Source of the DNA: Argonema galeatum A003/A1
GTDB lineage: Bacteria; Cyanobacteriota; Cyanobacteriia; Cyanobacteriales; Aerosakkonemataceae
Length of the DNA: 37,453 nt
NCBI RefSeq assembly: GCF_023333595.1
Contig: NZ_JAIQZM010000015.1
Coordinates: 105,078 to 142,530, forward strand
Direction of reading: 5' to 3'
Below are positions 24,581 to 32,860 of this stretch, piece by piece. The translations under genes and the position numbers were made by a program. Numbering within the stretch: the first letter of the stretch is position 1; the number at the start of each line of letters is the position of its first letter. Under the pieces are notes generated by a model. The model did not search any database. It was given only the letters and a program-made list of their open reading frames with translations, and was not told the DNA's origin.

Positions 24581-25435
24581 ATGCGTAACCCTCTGAATTT
24601 GCTCAAAGGCTTCTCCCGACATTTTACCCCCGCTTTTCTGGTAACTCTAGCGTTATCAGCTGGGTATCCAAGCGCCCAAGCAGCAACTCCCGACACCGCA
24701 CCTGGAGAACTGAAAAACACTTTAGCGCAAATAGATACCGCCGCGAATAACCACAACGTTCCGGCCCTGATGCAGTTCTACAGTCCAAATTTTACCCATA
24801 CCGATGGCTTAAATCGTCAGAGTATGGAAAAAATCCTCACCCAATTCTGGCAGCGCTACCCCCAACTGAATTACCGCACAGAACTTGTATCTTGGCAATC
24901 CCAAGCCAATGGATTCGTAGCAGAAACAGTAACTCAGATTACTGGTACGACGCCCGTACAGGGAAGAGACTGGAGTTTCAACTCCACCATTCGATCGCGA
25001 CAGCGTTTTGAAGGCCAAAAAATTGTCACTCAAGAAATCTTGAGCGAACGAACTCAGCTATCCTCCGGCGAAAAGCCACCCACACTTGATGTCAGATTAC
25101 CCGAACAAGTTCGCACAAATCAGGAATTTAACTTCGATGCGATCGTCAAAGAGCCTCTAGGCGACGACTTGCTTGTAGGAACGGCTTTGGAAGAACCGAT
25201 CGGGCCTGATAAATATATTAACGCCACACCAGTTGAGTTAGAAGGACTCGATGCCGGTGGTATTTTTAAGATCGGTCGCGCACCAGCTACTGAAGGTAAA
25301 TACTGGATTTCAGCGGTTTTGATTCGCGCAGATGGGATGACCATATTAACACAGCGTTTACCAGTTGTCAATCGCACCACAACAGGATCTGCTTCTCCAA
25401 ACCCTCCATCTTCCCGTCCAGCAAATTCCCCCTAA
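24581..25435 (+). CDS. Secreted NTF2-like protein
   Basis: 284 aa if the ATG at 24581 is used (MRNPLNLLKGFSRHFTPAF); a longer frame from 24506 would prefix 25 unrelated proline-rich residues. A hydrophobic signal (AFLVTLALSAGYPSAQA-ATP) follows. Residues about 45-155 have the NTF2/SnoaL fold (LAQIDTAANNHNVPALMQFY, FTHTDGLNR, WQRYPQLNYRTELVSWQSQ). The C-terminal half is strand-rich (LDVRLPEQVRTNQEFNFDAI), like an added beta-sandwich, ending in a proline/serine tail. It is likely periplasmic. A binding function is plausible, but no ligand is evident. It is divergent from murG. Confidence 0.75.
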   Translation: MRNPLNLLKGFSRHFTPAFLVTLALSAGYPSAQAATPDTAPGELKNTLAQIDTAANNHNVPALMQFYSPNFTHTDGLNRQSMEKILTQFWQRYPQLNYRTELVSWQSQANGFVAETVTQITGTTPVQGRDWSFNSTIRSRQRFEGQKIVTQEILSERTQLSSGEKPPTLDVRLPEQVRTNQEFNFDAIVKEPLGDDLLVGTALEEPIGPDKYINATPVELEGLDAGGIFKIGRAPATEGKYWISAVLIRADGMTILTQRLPVVNRTTTGSASPNPPSSRPANSP

Positions 25436-25519
25436 GAGGGGCTAGAAAAGTCAAAAATCATTCATTCACTCATTCAAAATAAAAATGGACAAGGTGAAGA
25501 TTTTAGATTTTAGAATTTT

Positions 25520-25586
25520 AAATCTAAAATCTAAAATCTAAAATCTAAAATCTAAAATCTAAAATCCAAAATCTAAAATCTAAAAT
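25520..25586. repeat. Heptameric STRR (TCTAAAA)
   Basis: At least eight copies of TCTAAAA with one CCAAAA variant, ending only a few bases before the SDR start. Its inverse, TTTTAGA, precedes it, so a hairpin can form over the SDR leader. Confidence 0.88.
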
Positions 25587-25592
25587 TGATTG

Positions 25593-26372
25593 ATGATGGT
25601 TTCGATTCAAGATCGAATTGTTCTGATCACTGGCGCAAGTAGTGGCATTGGCGCATCTTGTGCCAAACTTTTTGCACAAGGCGGTGCTAAACTGATTTTG
25701 GCAGCGCGGCGCTTGGAACGCTTGGAGTATCTGGCAGATAGCCTTAGCAAAGAGTTTTCCTCCTCCGTTCATCTGTTGCAGCTCGATGTGCGCGTTCGCT
25801 CTCAAGTCGAATCTGCTTTACAATCTCTTTCAGAGCCTTGGTCTAATGTTGACGTTCTAATTAACAATGCCGGTTTGAGTCGAGGTTTGAGCAAACTCCA
25901 CGAAGGCAACTTCCAAGATTGGGAAGACATGATCGACACCAATATCAAAGGTTTGCTCTACGTCACCCGCTATATCTTACCGGGAATGGTGAGTCGCGGT
26001 AGCGGTCATGTGGTGAATATCGGTTCCATTGCCGGTCATCAAACCTATCCCGGCGGTAATGTTTACTGCGGTTCTAAGGCAGCAGTCCGAGCAATTTCCG
26101 AAGGCTTAAAGCAAGACCTTTTGGGAACGCCAGTACGAGTCACTTCCGTAGACCCCGGTTTAGTCGAAACCGAATTCAGTGAAGTGAGATTTCATGGCAA
26201 TACGGAACAAGCTAAAAAAGTTTACCAAGGACTAACTCCCCTTACACCAGATGATGTCGCCGATGTGGTCTTTTTCTGCGTTACTCGACCAACTCGTGTC
26301 AACATTAGCCAAGTGCTGCTAGTCCCAACAGACCAAGCAACTCCTACTATGGTTCATCGTCGCAAACTGTAG
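25593..26372 (+). CDS. SDR-family NAD(P)-dependent oxidoreductase (YdfG-like)
   Basis: 259 aa from the ATG at 25593; an adjacent ATG is at 25596. It is a classical short-chain dehydrogenase: cofactor loop TGASSGIGASCA, NNAG, and the catalytic Asn-Ser-Tyr-Lys (N117 in IDTNIKG, S145 in IGSIAGH, Y158 and K162 in VYCGSKAA). The AARRLERLEYL segment after strand 2 suggests NADP(H). The C-terminal TPDDVADVVFFCVTRPTRVN matches the YdfG/serine dehydrogenase-like branch, which oxidises 3-hydroxy acids. No ribosome site is visible because the STRR lies directly upstream. The frame is intact. Confidence 0.92.
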   Translation: MMVSIQDRIVLITGASSGIGASCAKLFAQGGAKLILAARRLERLEYLADSLSKEFSSSVHLLQLDVRVRSQVESALQSLSEPWSNVDVLINNAGLSRGLSKLHEGNFQDWEDMIDTNIKGLLYVTRYILPGMVSRGSGHVVNIGSIAGHQTYPGGNVYCGSKAAVRAISEGLKQDLLGTPVRVTSVDPGLVETEFSEVRFHGNTEQAKKVYQGLTPLTPDDVADVVFFCVTRPTRVNISQVLLVPTDQATPTMVHRRKL

Positions 26373-26444
26373 TTTATGATACAAAAAAAATCTTAAAAGA
26401 ATAAGGGATTGGGGCTTGTGCGAGGGCTTTTTTGGTGGTATTAT

Positions 26445-26502
26445 TTTTATAATGGGAATTTTAACAAAAATATTATTAAAGTCAATATTCCCATTATAAA
26501 AC
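26445..26502. repeat. Long imperfect hairpin (TATAATGGGAAT arms)
   Basis: TATAATGGGAAT (26448-26459) and ATTCCCATTATA (26487-26498) pair perfectly. The wider 22-base arms pair with few mismatches around an A/T-rich loop. It is not at a gene end. It may be a mini-element or part of a lost transposon. Confidence 0.65.
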
Positions 26503-26538
26503 AAGGTTACCAGAAAAATTCCCAAAAATCAATAGCTA

Positions 26539-26590
26539 CTCGCTTATCATTTTAGCGAGATTGACACTCTCAGGTCTGAAGACACTGAGA
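26539..26590 (-). other. IS200/IS605 right-end hairpins of the tnpB remnant
   Basis: Two stems: CTCGCT/AGCGAG (26539-26544 with 26554-26559), and TCTCAG-GTCT-GA-AGAC with a bulged A before CTGAGA (26568-26590). The second has the stem-bulge-stem plan of the hairpin at 3085-3117. Both lie after the stop codon of the tnpB 3' remnant. Confidence 0.6.
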
Positions 26591-26615
26591 TTCTAAGTTC
26601 AACGTGGAAACTTGC

Positions 26616-26771
26616 TCATGCCTTGGTTGCCCCAAGCAGAGTAGAGGTATCCACTCCCTTAGCGTTACTTTCCTTGTGTCCCAAGGTAGATTCTGCCTCA
26701 AGCAAAATACTAATTGCTTTAAGCAAAATGTTGATAGCCGCGTTCCAATCTCTGTGGATTACACAACCGCA
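26616..26771 (-). pseudogene. tnpB 3' remnant, in frame after the pentapeptide gene
   Basis: The stretch after the TAG at 26772-26774 translates in the same frame as the upstream gene: CGCVIHRDWNAAINILLKAI, then SILLEAESTLGHKESNAKGV and a final LLGATKA before TGA. This is the C-terminal zinc-ribbon and RuvC-III region of TnpB (RDWNAAINI). The preceding residues, GGRHDRCP, also fit the zinc ribbon, with TAG at the position between CP and CG. So the pentapeptide gene either ends by chance in RHDRCP or has been joined to this relic. The rest of the transposase gene is absent. Confidence 0.8.
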
Positions 26772-29000
26772 CTACGGACAGCGATCGTGACGCCCGCCTT
26801 GAGCGCAAATATACCCCAGTTGCTCAGCGTCTAAATTTTTAGCTTTATTAAAATTAACGCCATTAAGGCGGGGACCTGTGGCAATATTTGGCGTTTGAAT
26901 AAATTGATCCTGTCCGGTAGGTTGGTTAGAGGCGACAAAAATTGCGCCCTGAAAATCCGCTCCCTCCAGATTCGCTCCCCGGAAATCTGCCATACTGAGA
27001 TCGGCGTTCCTAAAATTGGCGTTTTGTAGCTGGGCACTGCTAAAATTAGTACCCTTGAGTCGGGTGGAGCTAAGGTTAGCATTTTGCAGTACAGCACGAG
27101 TCAAATTAGCGCCGGACAAATCAGCGTCTCGCCAGTCGGATTGAGTCAGATTAGCCAACTGCAATTGCGTCCCCACCGCACTTACCCTAGTTAAACTAGC
27201 GCCATGCAGATTAGCTTGGGATAAATTGGCTTCTGTCAAATCAGCACCAGTTAAACTGGCATTTTCTAAGACAGCTTGCTGCAAAGAAGCCCCAATCAGT
27301 TTGGCACTGCTGAGGTTGGCACTTTTTAGGCTAGCCTGAAATAAGTTTGCCCGATTGAGGGTAGCGCGAATTAGACTCGCATTTTCCATTGAAACGTGGC
27401 TTAAAATCGCACCAGTCAGGTTAGCTTGCTTGAGTTCGGCACCGCTTAAATCTGCTTGAGCATCGTCGAATGTCCCCAAACGGTTATCGTCACCCGCACC
27501 GATGAAGCGACTGCCCTGGAAACTAGCACCAGTTAAGATTGTCTCTCGAAAATTAATTCCGGATAAGTCGATTTTGTCGAGTATCAAGGCGAAAGGTGCC
27601 GAACCTAATGTTTGGCCTAGTCTCGTTCGGCTGAGATCGTTGACCCTATTTGGATTATTGTTAAGAGTAAGAATATTAGCGATCGCTTCTTGAGTGGCGT
27701 GCAGTCGCAGGCGAGCGAGTGCGGATGGATTTTTCGATATTTCCTCATCGGTAAGTGCGTTTTTATTCTCCTGCGGTACTGACGATTTAGATAAATTCGC
27801 CCCTTCCTGTGGTTGGGTGTTGCTAACCTGTACAGAATCAAGGTCTTTAGCTAAAGTCTGATTCGCTCGTTGCAATTCTGGCAAAGCATCGGGGCCAATT
27901 CTCACCAACACTTGCTGAATTGTTTCGATCGCTTTTGGCTCTTTTTCTTGAGCCAGCAAATCGACTAATAACCTTACTACCCTTGAGTCATCTTTAGTCG
28001 CTCCTAAAGCCAAAATTGCTGAGCGTCGCTCTGCTATTGTCCCGTTAGCAGTAGCGGTTATCCGCTCTGTAAGGGCAATAAATACCTTATTTTTCTGGTA
28101 TTCGGCTATTAGCCGATTGTCCTGAGTTTGACTGTAAATTTGGGCTGCCACAAAAGCTCCCGCCACAATTATCATGCTGACTGCAAACAGGATCGTCAAG
28201 GTTATACGAGAGTGCCGACGCATCCAGTCCCAAATCAAGCGAGTGCCCAGAGGAAATGCTCCTGTGGTACTACTATGCACAAGAGCTCCTGTGCTACCCT
28301 GTTTCTCCATGAGCCAGCGTGGCGGCGATGGCGGAAAAGTAGCCGGTAGGGAGCGATCGATTTTAGTCGCATCCACAACAAAAGTTCCTGCTATTCTGTC
28401 ATGCAGCGTCCGGCGTCGGGGATGTAAATTCCCGCTCAGTCCATCGAATAGCAGCAGCAACCCAAGCAAACCCGTCAAAGCGCTCAAATCTGGATAGGCA
28501 CCAATATAGCGCCAGACGGTGAAGGCAATTCCCGCCGACAAGCCCCACCGACCTAAACTTTCGCGCACCAAAGCCCGCCTTAAACCGGGGGGATCGCCCT
28601 CTGCTGTCGTCACTTGAACGCCAAACCAACGTTTGGCAGGGGTTTGGCCGCTCACTCCCAGCCTGTAGAGTTGCCAGCTAGCTACAATTAGAGGGGCCAC
28701 CAGCGCCGCACTCCAAAGGAAATTAGTGGCTGGTGTCACCTGTCGATTTTTTTGATAAATGGGCAAAGCGAGGGTTTGCGCGATCGCTTCCTGAGTAGTC
28801 ACCAGCACAGGATTCAGAGGAACAGGTTCGCTAGCCCGCTGTGACTCTGCATATAAGCCTATACTGAAGGGAACCACCCCACCAGCCACAATCAGCGACA
28901 CTTCCACAACCCACGCACCGCAACGACGAACGCCCAGAGGCAGTTTATGCAATCGCTTCTGCCAAGATATTTGAGATGAATTGCTACTTTTCTTCTGCAT
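26772..29000 (-). CDS. RDD-domain membrane protein with pentapeptide repeats
   Basis: 742 aa. An N-terminal RDD-type module with hydrophobic segments (about residues 30-50, 93-112 and 155-190) includes GVSGQTPAKRWFGVQV and RRTLHDRIAGTFVV. A further membrane segment (ITLTILFAVSMIIVAGAFVA) lies at about 270-290. Residues about 300-380 are helical and HEAT-like (ALGATKDDSRVVRLLVDLLA). From about 470 to 715 there are over 30 pentapeptide repeats, A(D/N)LxxA, a beta-helix that probably lies in the cytosol. The last residues, YICAQGGRHDRCP, end in sequence shared with a tnpB remnant that follows in frame. The RDD family includes poorly known transport-related proteins; the role here is unknown. Confidence 0.85.
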   Translation of the reverse strand: MQKKSSNSSQISWQKRLHKLPLGVRRCGAWVVEVSLIVAGGVVPFSIGLYAESQRASEPVPLNPVLVTTQEAIAQTLALPIYQKNRQVTPATNFLWSAALVAPLIVASWQLYRLGVSGQTPAKRWFGVQVTTAEGDPPGLRRALVRESLGRWGLSAGIAFTVWRYIGAYPDLSALTGLLGLLLLFDGLSGNLHPRRRTLHDRIAGTFVVDATKIDRSLPATFPPSPPRWLMEKQGSTGALVHSSTTGAFPLGTRLIWDWMRRHSRITLTILFAVSMIIVAGAFVAAQIYSQTQDNRLIAEYQKNKVFIALTERITATANGTIAERRSAILALGATKDDSRVVRLLVDLLAQEKEPKAIETIQQVLVRIGPDALPELQRANQTLAKDLDSVQVSNTQPQEGANLSKSSVPQENKNALTDEEISKNPSALARLRLHATQEAIANILTLNNNPNRVNDLSRTRLGQTLGSAPFALILDKIDLSGINFRETILTGASFQGSRFIGAGDDNRLGTFDDAQADLSGAELKQANLTGAILSHVSMENASLIRATLNRANLFQASLKSANLSSAKLIGASLQQAVLENASLTGADLTEANLSQANLHGASLTRVSAVGTQLQLANLTQSDWRDADLSGANLTRAVLQNANLSSTRLKGTNFSSAQLQNANFRNADLSMADFRGANLEGADFQGAIFVASNQPTGQDQFIQTPNIATGPRLNGVNFNKAKNLDAEQLGYICAQGGRHDRCP

Positions 29001-29063
29001 AGGGATAATTATAAGATAGTTCCTTAAAGCTTAAAATTCTCTGGATAGATATGTTGATATTAA

Positions 29064-29209
29064 GCTGTTCTTACACATCAGTTACATAAAAAATTTGCGT
29101 TCTTCTCTTATCTGTGTTCATCTGCGTTCATCCGTCTTCATCTGCGGTAAAAATTTAACCAACGATGACAACAGACAATTTGACGATATCACTCATTTAC
29201 TAACGATGC
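29064..29209 (-). repeat. Dispersed ~145-bp repeat, copy D
   Basis: Reverse-complement copy, more diverged: AGATGAAGACGGATGAACGC, AATTTTTTATGTAACTGATG and GTGTAAGAACAG. The outer end TCGTTAGTAAATGAGTGATA matches copy A, which helps fix the element boundary. The gap 29001-29334 holds no gene that I see. Confidence 0.85.
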
Positions 29210-29334
29210 AACCGGACAGGATATAGCAAAGTACTAAAGCCGAAGCACTCAGCACTTTGCTTCCCCAGTAGTAGCATTCCAAAGCTTAATAATGGGATAT
29301 TTATTTTCGCCAATTGTCTGTCTGCAAACACTTA

Positions 29335-29532
29335 CTAAGGTTTCACAATCTGGGCTAAAAGTACATCTTTGCCAATAGCAGCGATGCTTTGTTCGTGTTC
29401 GTCTAAAAATTGAGCTACAGCAACACAAGGTTGCAGTACTACAATGGCAGCACTTATTAACGCCGCCGATACTCCATCAAAAAACGTCTCCCCCATTGTC
29501 TTATGTAGGATCTTAGTGCTATTCGTCTTCAA
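29335..29532 (-). CDS. Small hypothetical protein
   Basis: 65 aa from a TTG at 29532 that overlaps the upstream stop (TTGA), or 53 aa from the ATG at 29496. It has one hydrophobic segment (VSAALISAAIVVLQPCVAVA) that could be a membrane anchor or signal, then a charged stretch with EHEQSIAAIG. I do not recognise a family, and no ribosome site is clear. It might be translated with the zinc-ribbon gene upstream, or be an accidental frame. Confidence 0.4.
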   Translation of the reverse strand: MKTNSTKILHKTMGETFFDGVSAALISAAIVVLQPCVAVAQFLDEHEQSIAAIGKDVLLAQIVKP

Positions 29533-29936
29533 TCTTCTATTTGTTTAGCTGAAACCTCAACCGCTTGAACATCAATAGTACCGGGAGGGGTGATGCGGCT
29601 AAAATGGCCTTGCTCCATCCGAAGAGGTTCACTACAGCTGGGGCACCGTATTTCAGTCTGATTCAACCCAGTTAGTTGATAGCCACAAACGGGACATTTG
29701 TCCTCAACTAGGTTGCGTTGCAGCCACCAGCGAAACGCAAGGAACGCTATCACGGGTGCCATGAGGATGAGGATTACCAAAATCACAAAAGACTTAACTA
29801 ACCAGCCCAGTCCAACAGCACCCAGCACCCAAAACATTACCAGCAGGGTGATAGCACAGCCAAAGCCTGAAAGATTCAATTGAGAGGTTCTGATGCTGCC
29901 CATTTTCTGCATCTCATCTTGGTCTGCCTCTAGCAT
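29529..29936 (-). CDS. Membrane protein with C-terminal zinc ribbon
   Basis: 135 aa. Two adjacent hydrophobic segments span residues about 26-68 (CAITLLVMFWVLGAVGLGWL, FVILVILILMAPVIAFLAF). A zinc ribbon follows: CPVCGYQL, a ten-residue gap, then CPSCSEPL. The small membrane-anchored zinc ribbon suggests a protein or nucleic-acid binding accessory, with the ribbon on the cytosolic side. The ATG at 29936 is used; ATGs at 29912 and 29903 would be in the same frame. Function is unknown. Confidence 0.7.
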   Translation of the reverse strand: MLEADQDEMQKMGSIRTSQLNLSGFGCAITLLVMFWVLGAVGLGWLVKSFVILVILILMAPVIAFLAFRWWLQRNLVEDKCPVCGYQLTGLNQTEIRCPSCSEPLRMEQGHFSRITPPGTIDVQAVEVSAKQIED

Positions 29937-29966
29937 AGCGAGTTCCGGTAAGGGGCGGGCAGAAGG

Positions 29967-30112
29967 GAATTTTGGATTTTGGATTTTAGATTTTGGATTT
30001 TGGATTTCAAATTGAAATAAAATCTACAATTCTCCCCCCTCTTCCCCTAGCCCCTAGCCCCTTTTTTCTTTTGACTTTTGACTTTTGACTTTTGACTTTT
30101 CTAGCCCCTGCG
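29967..30112. repeat. Run of heptameric STRRs (GGATTTT and GACTTTT)
   Basis: GGATTTT-type units run to about 30008, and four GACTTTT units lie at about 30070-30105. The second run is within the 3' end of the glycosyltransferase gene, where it encodes the lysine-rich tail. Confidence 0.8.
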
Positions 30113-31265
30113 TTCTAGTTTTCGCCAAAAGTTCTTTTAATTGCGGCACGAGAGCATCCCTGCCGAAGTGGGCGAGAGATTCCTGTCGCAGCCATTGACC
30201 ATTGCAGCGTTGGTCATCGCCTTTGAGGATTTCGATGCAACCTGCCGCCACTGCTTCTGGATCGCGGTGGGGGACTCGCCAGCCCAAACGCCCGTCCTGC
30301 AAGGGGTCTGCTGACCCATCAGCATCACCCGATAGTACGGGAACCCCACAAGCCATTGCCTCTAGGTAGACAATGCCAAATCCTTCCTGTGAGGGCATGA
30401 TGTAGGCATCGGCAACGCGATAGTGTTCGACTAAATCTTCTGTGGGGACGAAACCGGCAAAGATGACGCGATCGCCAACACCCAAGTCTTGGGCCAGCTG
30501 GGCTAAGCGGGGCCGATCGTCGCCGCGACCGATGACTAAATATTTGACATTTGGGAATACTTTTGCGATCGCGCTCAAAGCCCGAATAGTTACATCCACA
30601 CCCTTATAGATATCTCCAGACCACAGCCGCGCCACCGTCATCAAAACCTTAGCACCTTCAAGATCGTAGCGCTCTACCAGCGCAGGAGGCTTAGGGCCAG
30701 GAGTAAAGGCATCGCCATCAACACAACAAGGTAGAAGCTGTACTTGCTTGCGATCGATCCCGTTCGAGTCGCACAGCCTAGAGCTACTATAGCGGCTAAT
30801 AGTCCAAATCCCAGCCGCGCACCTGAGAGCCCTTTGGTATTGTTGCGGTAGCGGCTCCCAGACCTCCTTACCGTAGGTCAAGATAGTGTAGGGAATATCA
30901 AACGGTTGGCATAGCGTCCGCACCAGAGGAGCGAGATTGATGTGACCGCAGAAAACATGAGCCGGACGCTGACGCCACAGACAAGCAAGTAACGAAGCAC
31001 TCAGCTTCATTCGCCCCAACATCGGGTGCAAACTTTTAAAGTAATGAAATTTGAGGTTTTTGGACTCAAAAGGATTATCGCCTCTAGGTTTATCCCGGAG
31101 TAGAAACACCTGGGCTAGTTCCGAATCTGGTAAAGCGAGATAAGCTCGCCAAATATCTTTAACGTAAGATTGGATACCACCTTCCCCAGCGAAAATTTCT
31201 AGGAAAACGAAAACGTAGCTGGTTTTGGTGTTAACCATCTTATCCAAATTTTGATGAATTTTCAC
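30054..31265 (-). CDS. Family 4 glycosyltransferase
   Basis: 403 aa from the GTG at 31265; an ATG at 31238 is an alternative. GT-B fold: the N-terminal FVFLEIFAGEGGIQSYVKDI glycine loop, AKVLMTVARLWSGDIYKGVD after the linker, YLVIGRGDDRPRLAQLAQDL, and the donor site MPSQEGFGIVYLEAMACGVP with the E-x7-E pattern. It transfers a sugar from an activated donor, probably to a surface polysaccharide. The last residues (EKSKVKSQKSKEKRG) derive from a DNA repeat, so the tail is likely not functional. It is 22 bp downstream of the GDP-mannose dehydratase gene, suggesting an operon. Confidence 0.88.
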   Translation of the reverse strand: MKIHQNLDKMVNTKTSYVFVFLEIFAGEGGIQSYVKDIWRAYLALPDSELAQVFLLRDKPRGDNPFESKNLKFHYFKSLHPMLGRMKLSASLLACLWRQRPAHVFCGHINLAPLVRTLCQPFDIPYTILTYGKEVWEPLPQQYQRALRCAAGIWTISRYSSSRLCDSNGIDRKQVQLLPCCVDGDAFTPGPKPPALVERYDLEGAKVLMTVARLWSGDIYKGVDVTIRALSAIAKVFPNVKYLVIGRGDDRPRLAQLAQDLGVGDRVIFAGFVPTEDLVEHYRVADAYIMPSQEGFGIVYLEAMACGVPVLSGDADGSADPLQDGRLGWRVPHRDPEAVAAGCIEILKGDDQRCNGQWLRQESLAHFGRDALVPQLKELLAKTRTQGLEKSKVKSQKSKEKRG

Positions 31266-31287
31266 TTCCCCAACTCAAGCTTTTGGT

Positions 31288-32286
31288 TCATTTGGGCGTA
31301 CTCAGGGCGGCAGGCGTGATGGTGCCATTTTGCAGTCGTTCCAAATCTTTCAACACCATTTTTTCAATTAGAGCCTCAAAGCTAACTTGAGGCTCCCATT
31401 TGAGGTTGTTTTTGGCTTTGGCTGGATTTGCTACCAACTGAAAATGTTCATCGGCTCGGAATAACTTCGGCTCTACCATTACTCTTCGAGTCCAATCCAG
31501 TCCCACACACTCAAAGGCAGCAGTGACTAATTCCCGAACGCTATGCAGCTCGCCAGTGCCGATCGCATAATCTTCCGGTATATCCGCTTGCAACATCCGC
31601 CACATTGCTTCTACATAATCTCCAGCATAACCCCAGTCGCGTTTTGCATCCAGATTGCCCATTTCAATCGTGTCACTCAACCCCAATTTAATTGCTGCTG
31701 CCGCCAAACATACTTTACGGGTGACAAATTGAGGGGGGCGTCGGGGCGATTCATGGTTGTATAAAATACCGCTACAAGCAAACAAACCGTAGCGCTGGCG
31801 ATGATGCACCATTGTCCAGTGAGCGTGCAATTTTGCCGCCGCATAGGGGTTCATGGGACGAAAGGGAGTCTGTTCGTCTTGAGGCGATCGATCTACATCC
31901 CCAAACATCTCGGAACTGCTAGCTTGATAAAACCGCGTTGCCAGTCCTGCCTTGCGTACCGCCGCCAACAATCTCGTTGCCGTTCCAGTTATTAAGTCTA
32001 ACGTTCCCAACGGGTCATTCCACGAATCCGGTACGAAAGAAGGCGCTGCCAAATTGTAAATCTCTTGGGGCTGCGTTTGTTCGACCGCCACCTCAAGCGC
32101 AGCACTATCAGTCAGGTCTACAGCATAAACCTCAACCTGATTGGCGAGAGAACCCAGCTTTGCTATATTACTTTGACGTTGTGGTGGCAACAATCCCACA
32201 ACGCGGTAACCCTTTTCCAAGAGCAAGAGGCTGAGGTAATAGCCGTCTTGACCTGTTATTCCTGTAATCAGTGCTGTCTTAATCAT
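31288..32286 (-). CDS. gmd: GDP-mannose 4,6-dehydratase
   Basis: 332 aa, extended SDR. The cofactor loop is GITGQDGYYLSLLLLEKGY (residues 9-27). The S-x-E triad sits in SSSEMFGD (E126), and the YxxxK pair is Y148/K152 in MNPYAAAK. The diagnostic MGNLDAKRDWGYAGDYVEAM follows. It converts GDP-mannose to GDP-4-keto-6-deoxymannose, a precursor of fucose, rhamnose or perosamine in lipopolysaccharide or exopolysaccharide. No ribosome site is seen upstream because STRRs abut the ATG. The partner glycosyltransferase lies 22 bp downstream; no fucose synthase is in the window. Confidence 0.93.
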   Translation of the reverse strand: MIKTALITGITGQDGYYLSLLLLEKGYRVVGLLPPQRQSNIAKLGSLANQVEVYAVDLTDSAALEVAVEQTQPQEIYNLAAPSFVPDSWNDPLGTLDLITGTATRLLAAVRKAGLATRFYQASSSEMFGDVDRSPQDEQTPFRPMNPYAAAKLHAHWTMVHHRQRYGLFACSGILYNHESPRRPPQFVTRKVCLAAAAIKLGLSDTIEMGNLDAKRDWGYAGDYVEAMWRMLQADIPEDYAIGTGELHSVRELVTAAFECVGLDWTRRVMVEPKLFRADEHFQLVANPAKAKNNLKWEPQVSFEALIEKMVLKDLERLQNGTITPAALSTPK

Positions 32287-32331
32287 TAGTTATTAGTCAT
32301 TTAGTCATTAGTCATTTAGTCATTAGTCATT
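32285..32331. repeat. STRR (TTAGTCAT) at the gmd start
   Basis: Repeated TTAGTCAT/CATTTAG units fill the space between gmd and the four-helix-bundle gene, and extend a few bases into its stop region. Confidence 0.8.
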
Positions 32332-32701
32332 TGTTGTCTGGAATGTTGCCAATTGATTTGAGGTATGCGTTTAATTGAGGCGATAAGTTATTAATCATTT
32401 GTTTGAGTGTATTTACTTGTTCAGCAGTTAATAGTTTTCTGCAATAAGCCCTTCTCAACCAGTGTTGTGTTTCATTCAAAGAACCTCCCGCTATTTTCAC
32501 AAAGCGTCGATTATCTTGGTAACTGCCTCTCCCCACTCCTTCCGCGATATTGGCACCAATGCTATCTGCTGAACGGATAATCTGTTTACCTAAAGTATCT
32601 TTTGCCAACTGCTTCCATCCGTCAACAATTTCCCATATTTCGTCTGCTAATCCTTCTGCCAATTGATAAACCCGCCAATCCTGAAATCTCTTACTTGACA
32701 T
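32327..32701 (-). CDS. Four-helix-bundle protein (23S rRNA-IVS / S23-like)
   Basis: 124 aa from the ATG at 32701, fixed by AGGAG 8 bp upstream. The open frame continues upstream for 50 codons, but that part only translates the tandem repeat. The family pattern is clear: FQDWRVYQLAEGLADEIWEI, KQIIRSADSIGANIAEGVGR, then GSLNETQHWLRRAYCRKLLT. These small helical bundles were first found in rRNA intervening sequences and are now seen widely near polysaccharide genes. Molecular function is unknown. It lies between gmd and the kinase gene. Confidence 0.88.
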   Translation of the reverse strand: MSSKRFQDWRVYQLAEGLADEIWEIVDGWKQLAKDTLGKQIIRSADSIGANIAEGVGRGSYQDNRRFVKIAGGSLNETQHWLRRAYCRKLLTAEQVNTLKQMINNLSPQLNAYLKSIGNIPDNK

Positions 32702-32714
32702 TTTATCTCCTTTA

Positions 32715-32860
32715 CCCAATGACCAATGACCAATGACCAATGACCAATGACCAATGACCAATGACCAATGACCACTGACAACTGACCACTGACAACTGAC
32801 CACTGACAACTGACCACTGACAACTGACCACTGACAACTGACCACTGACAACTGACCAAT
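32715..32860. repeat. STRR array (CCAATGA and CCACTGACAACTGA)
   Basis: About eight CCAATGA heptamers pass into about six CCACTGACAACTGA 14-mers. On the minus strand the array is open in frame with the four-helix gene, which makes a spurious N-terminal extension. It fills the whole space between that gene and the kinase stop. Confidence 0.93.

Noticed and set aside
32715..32860. N-terminal extension of the four-helix protein
   Set aside because: A strong AGGAG site precedes the ATG at 32701, and the extension is only the translated tandem repeat.
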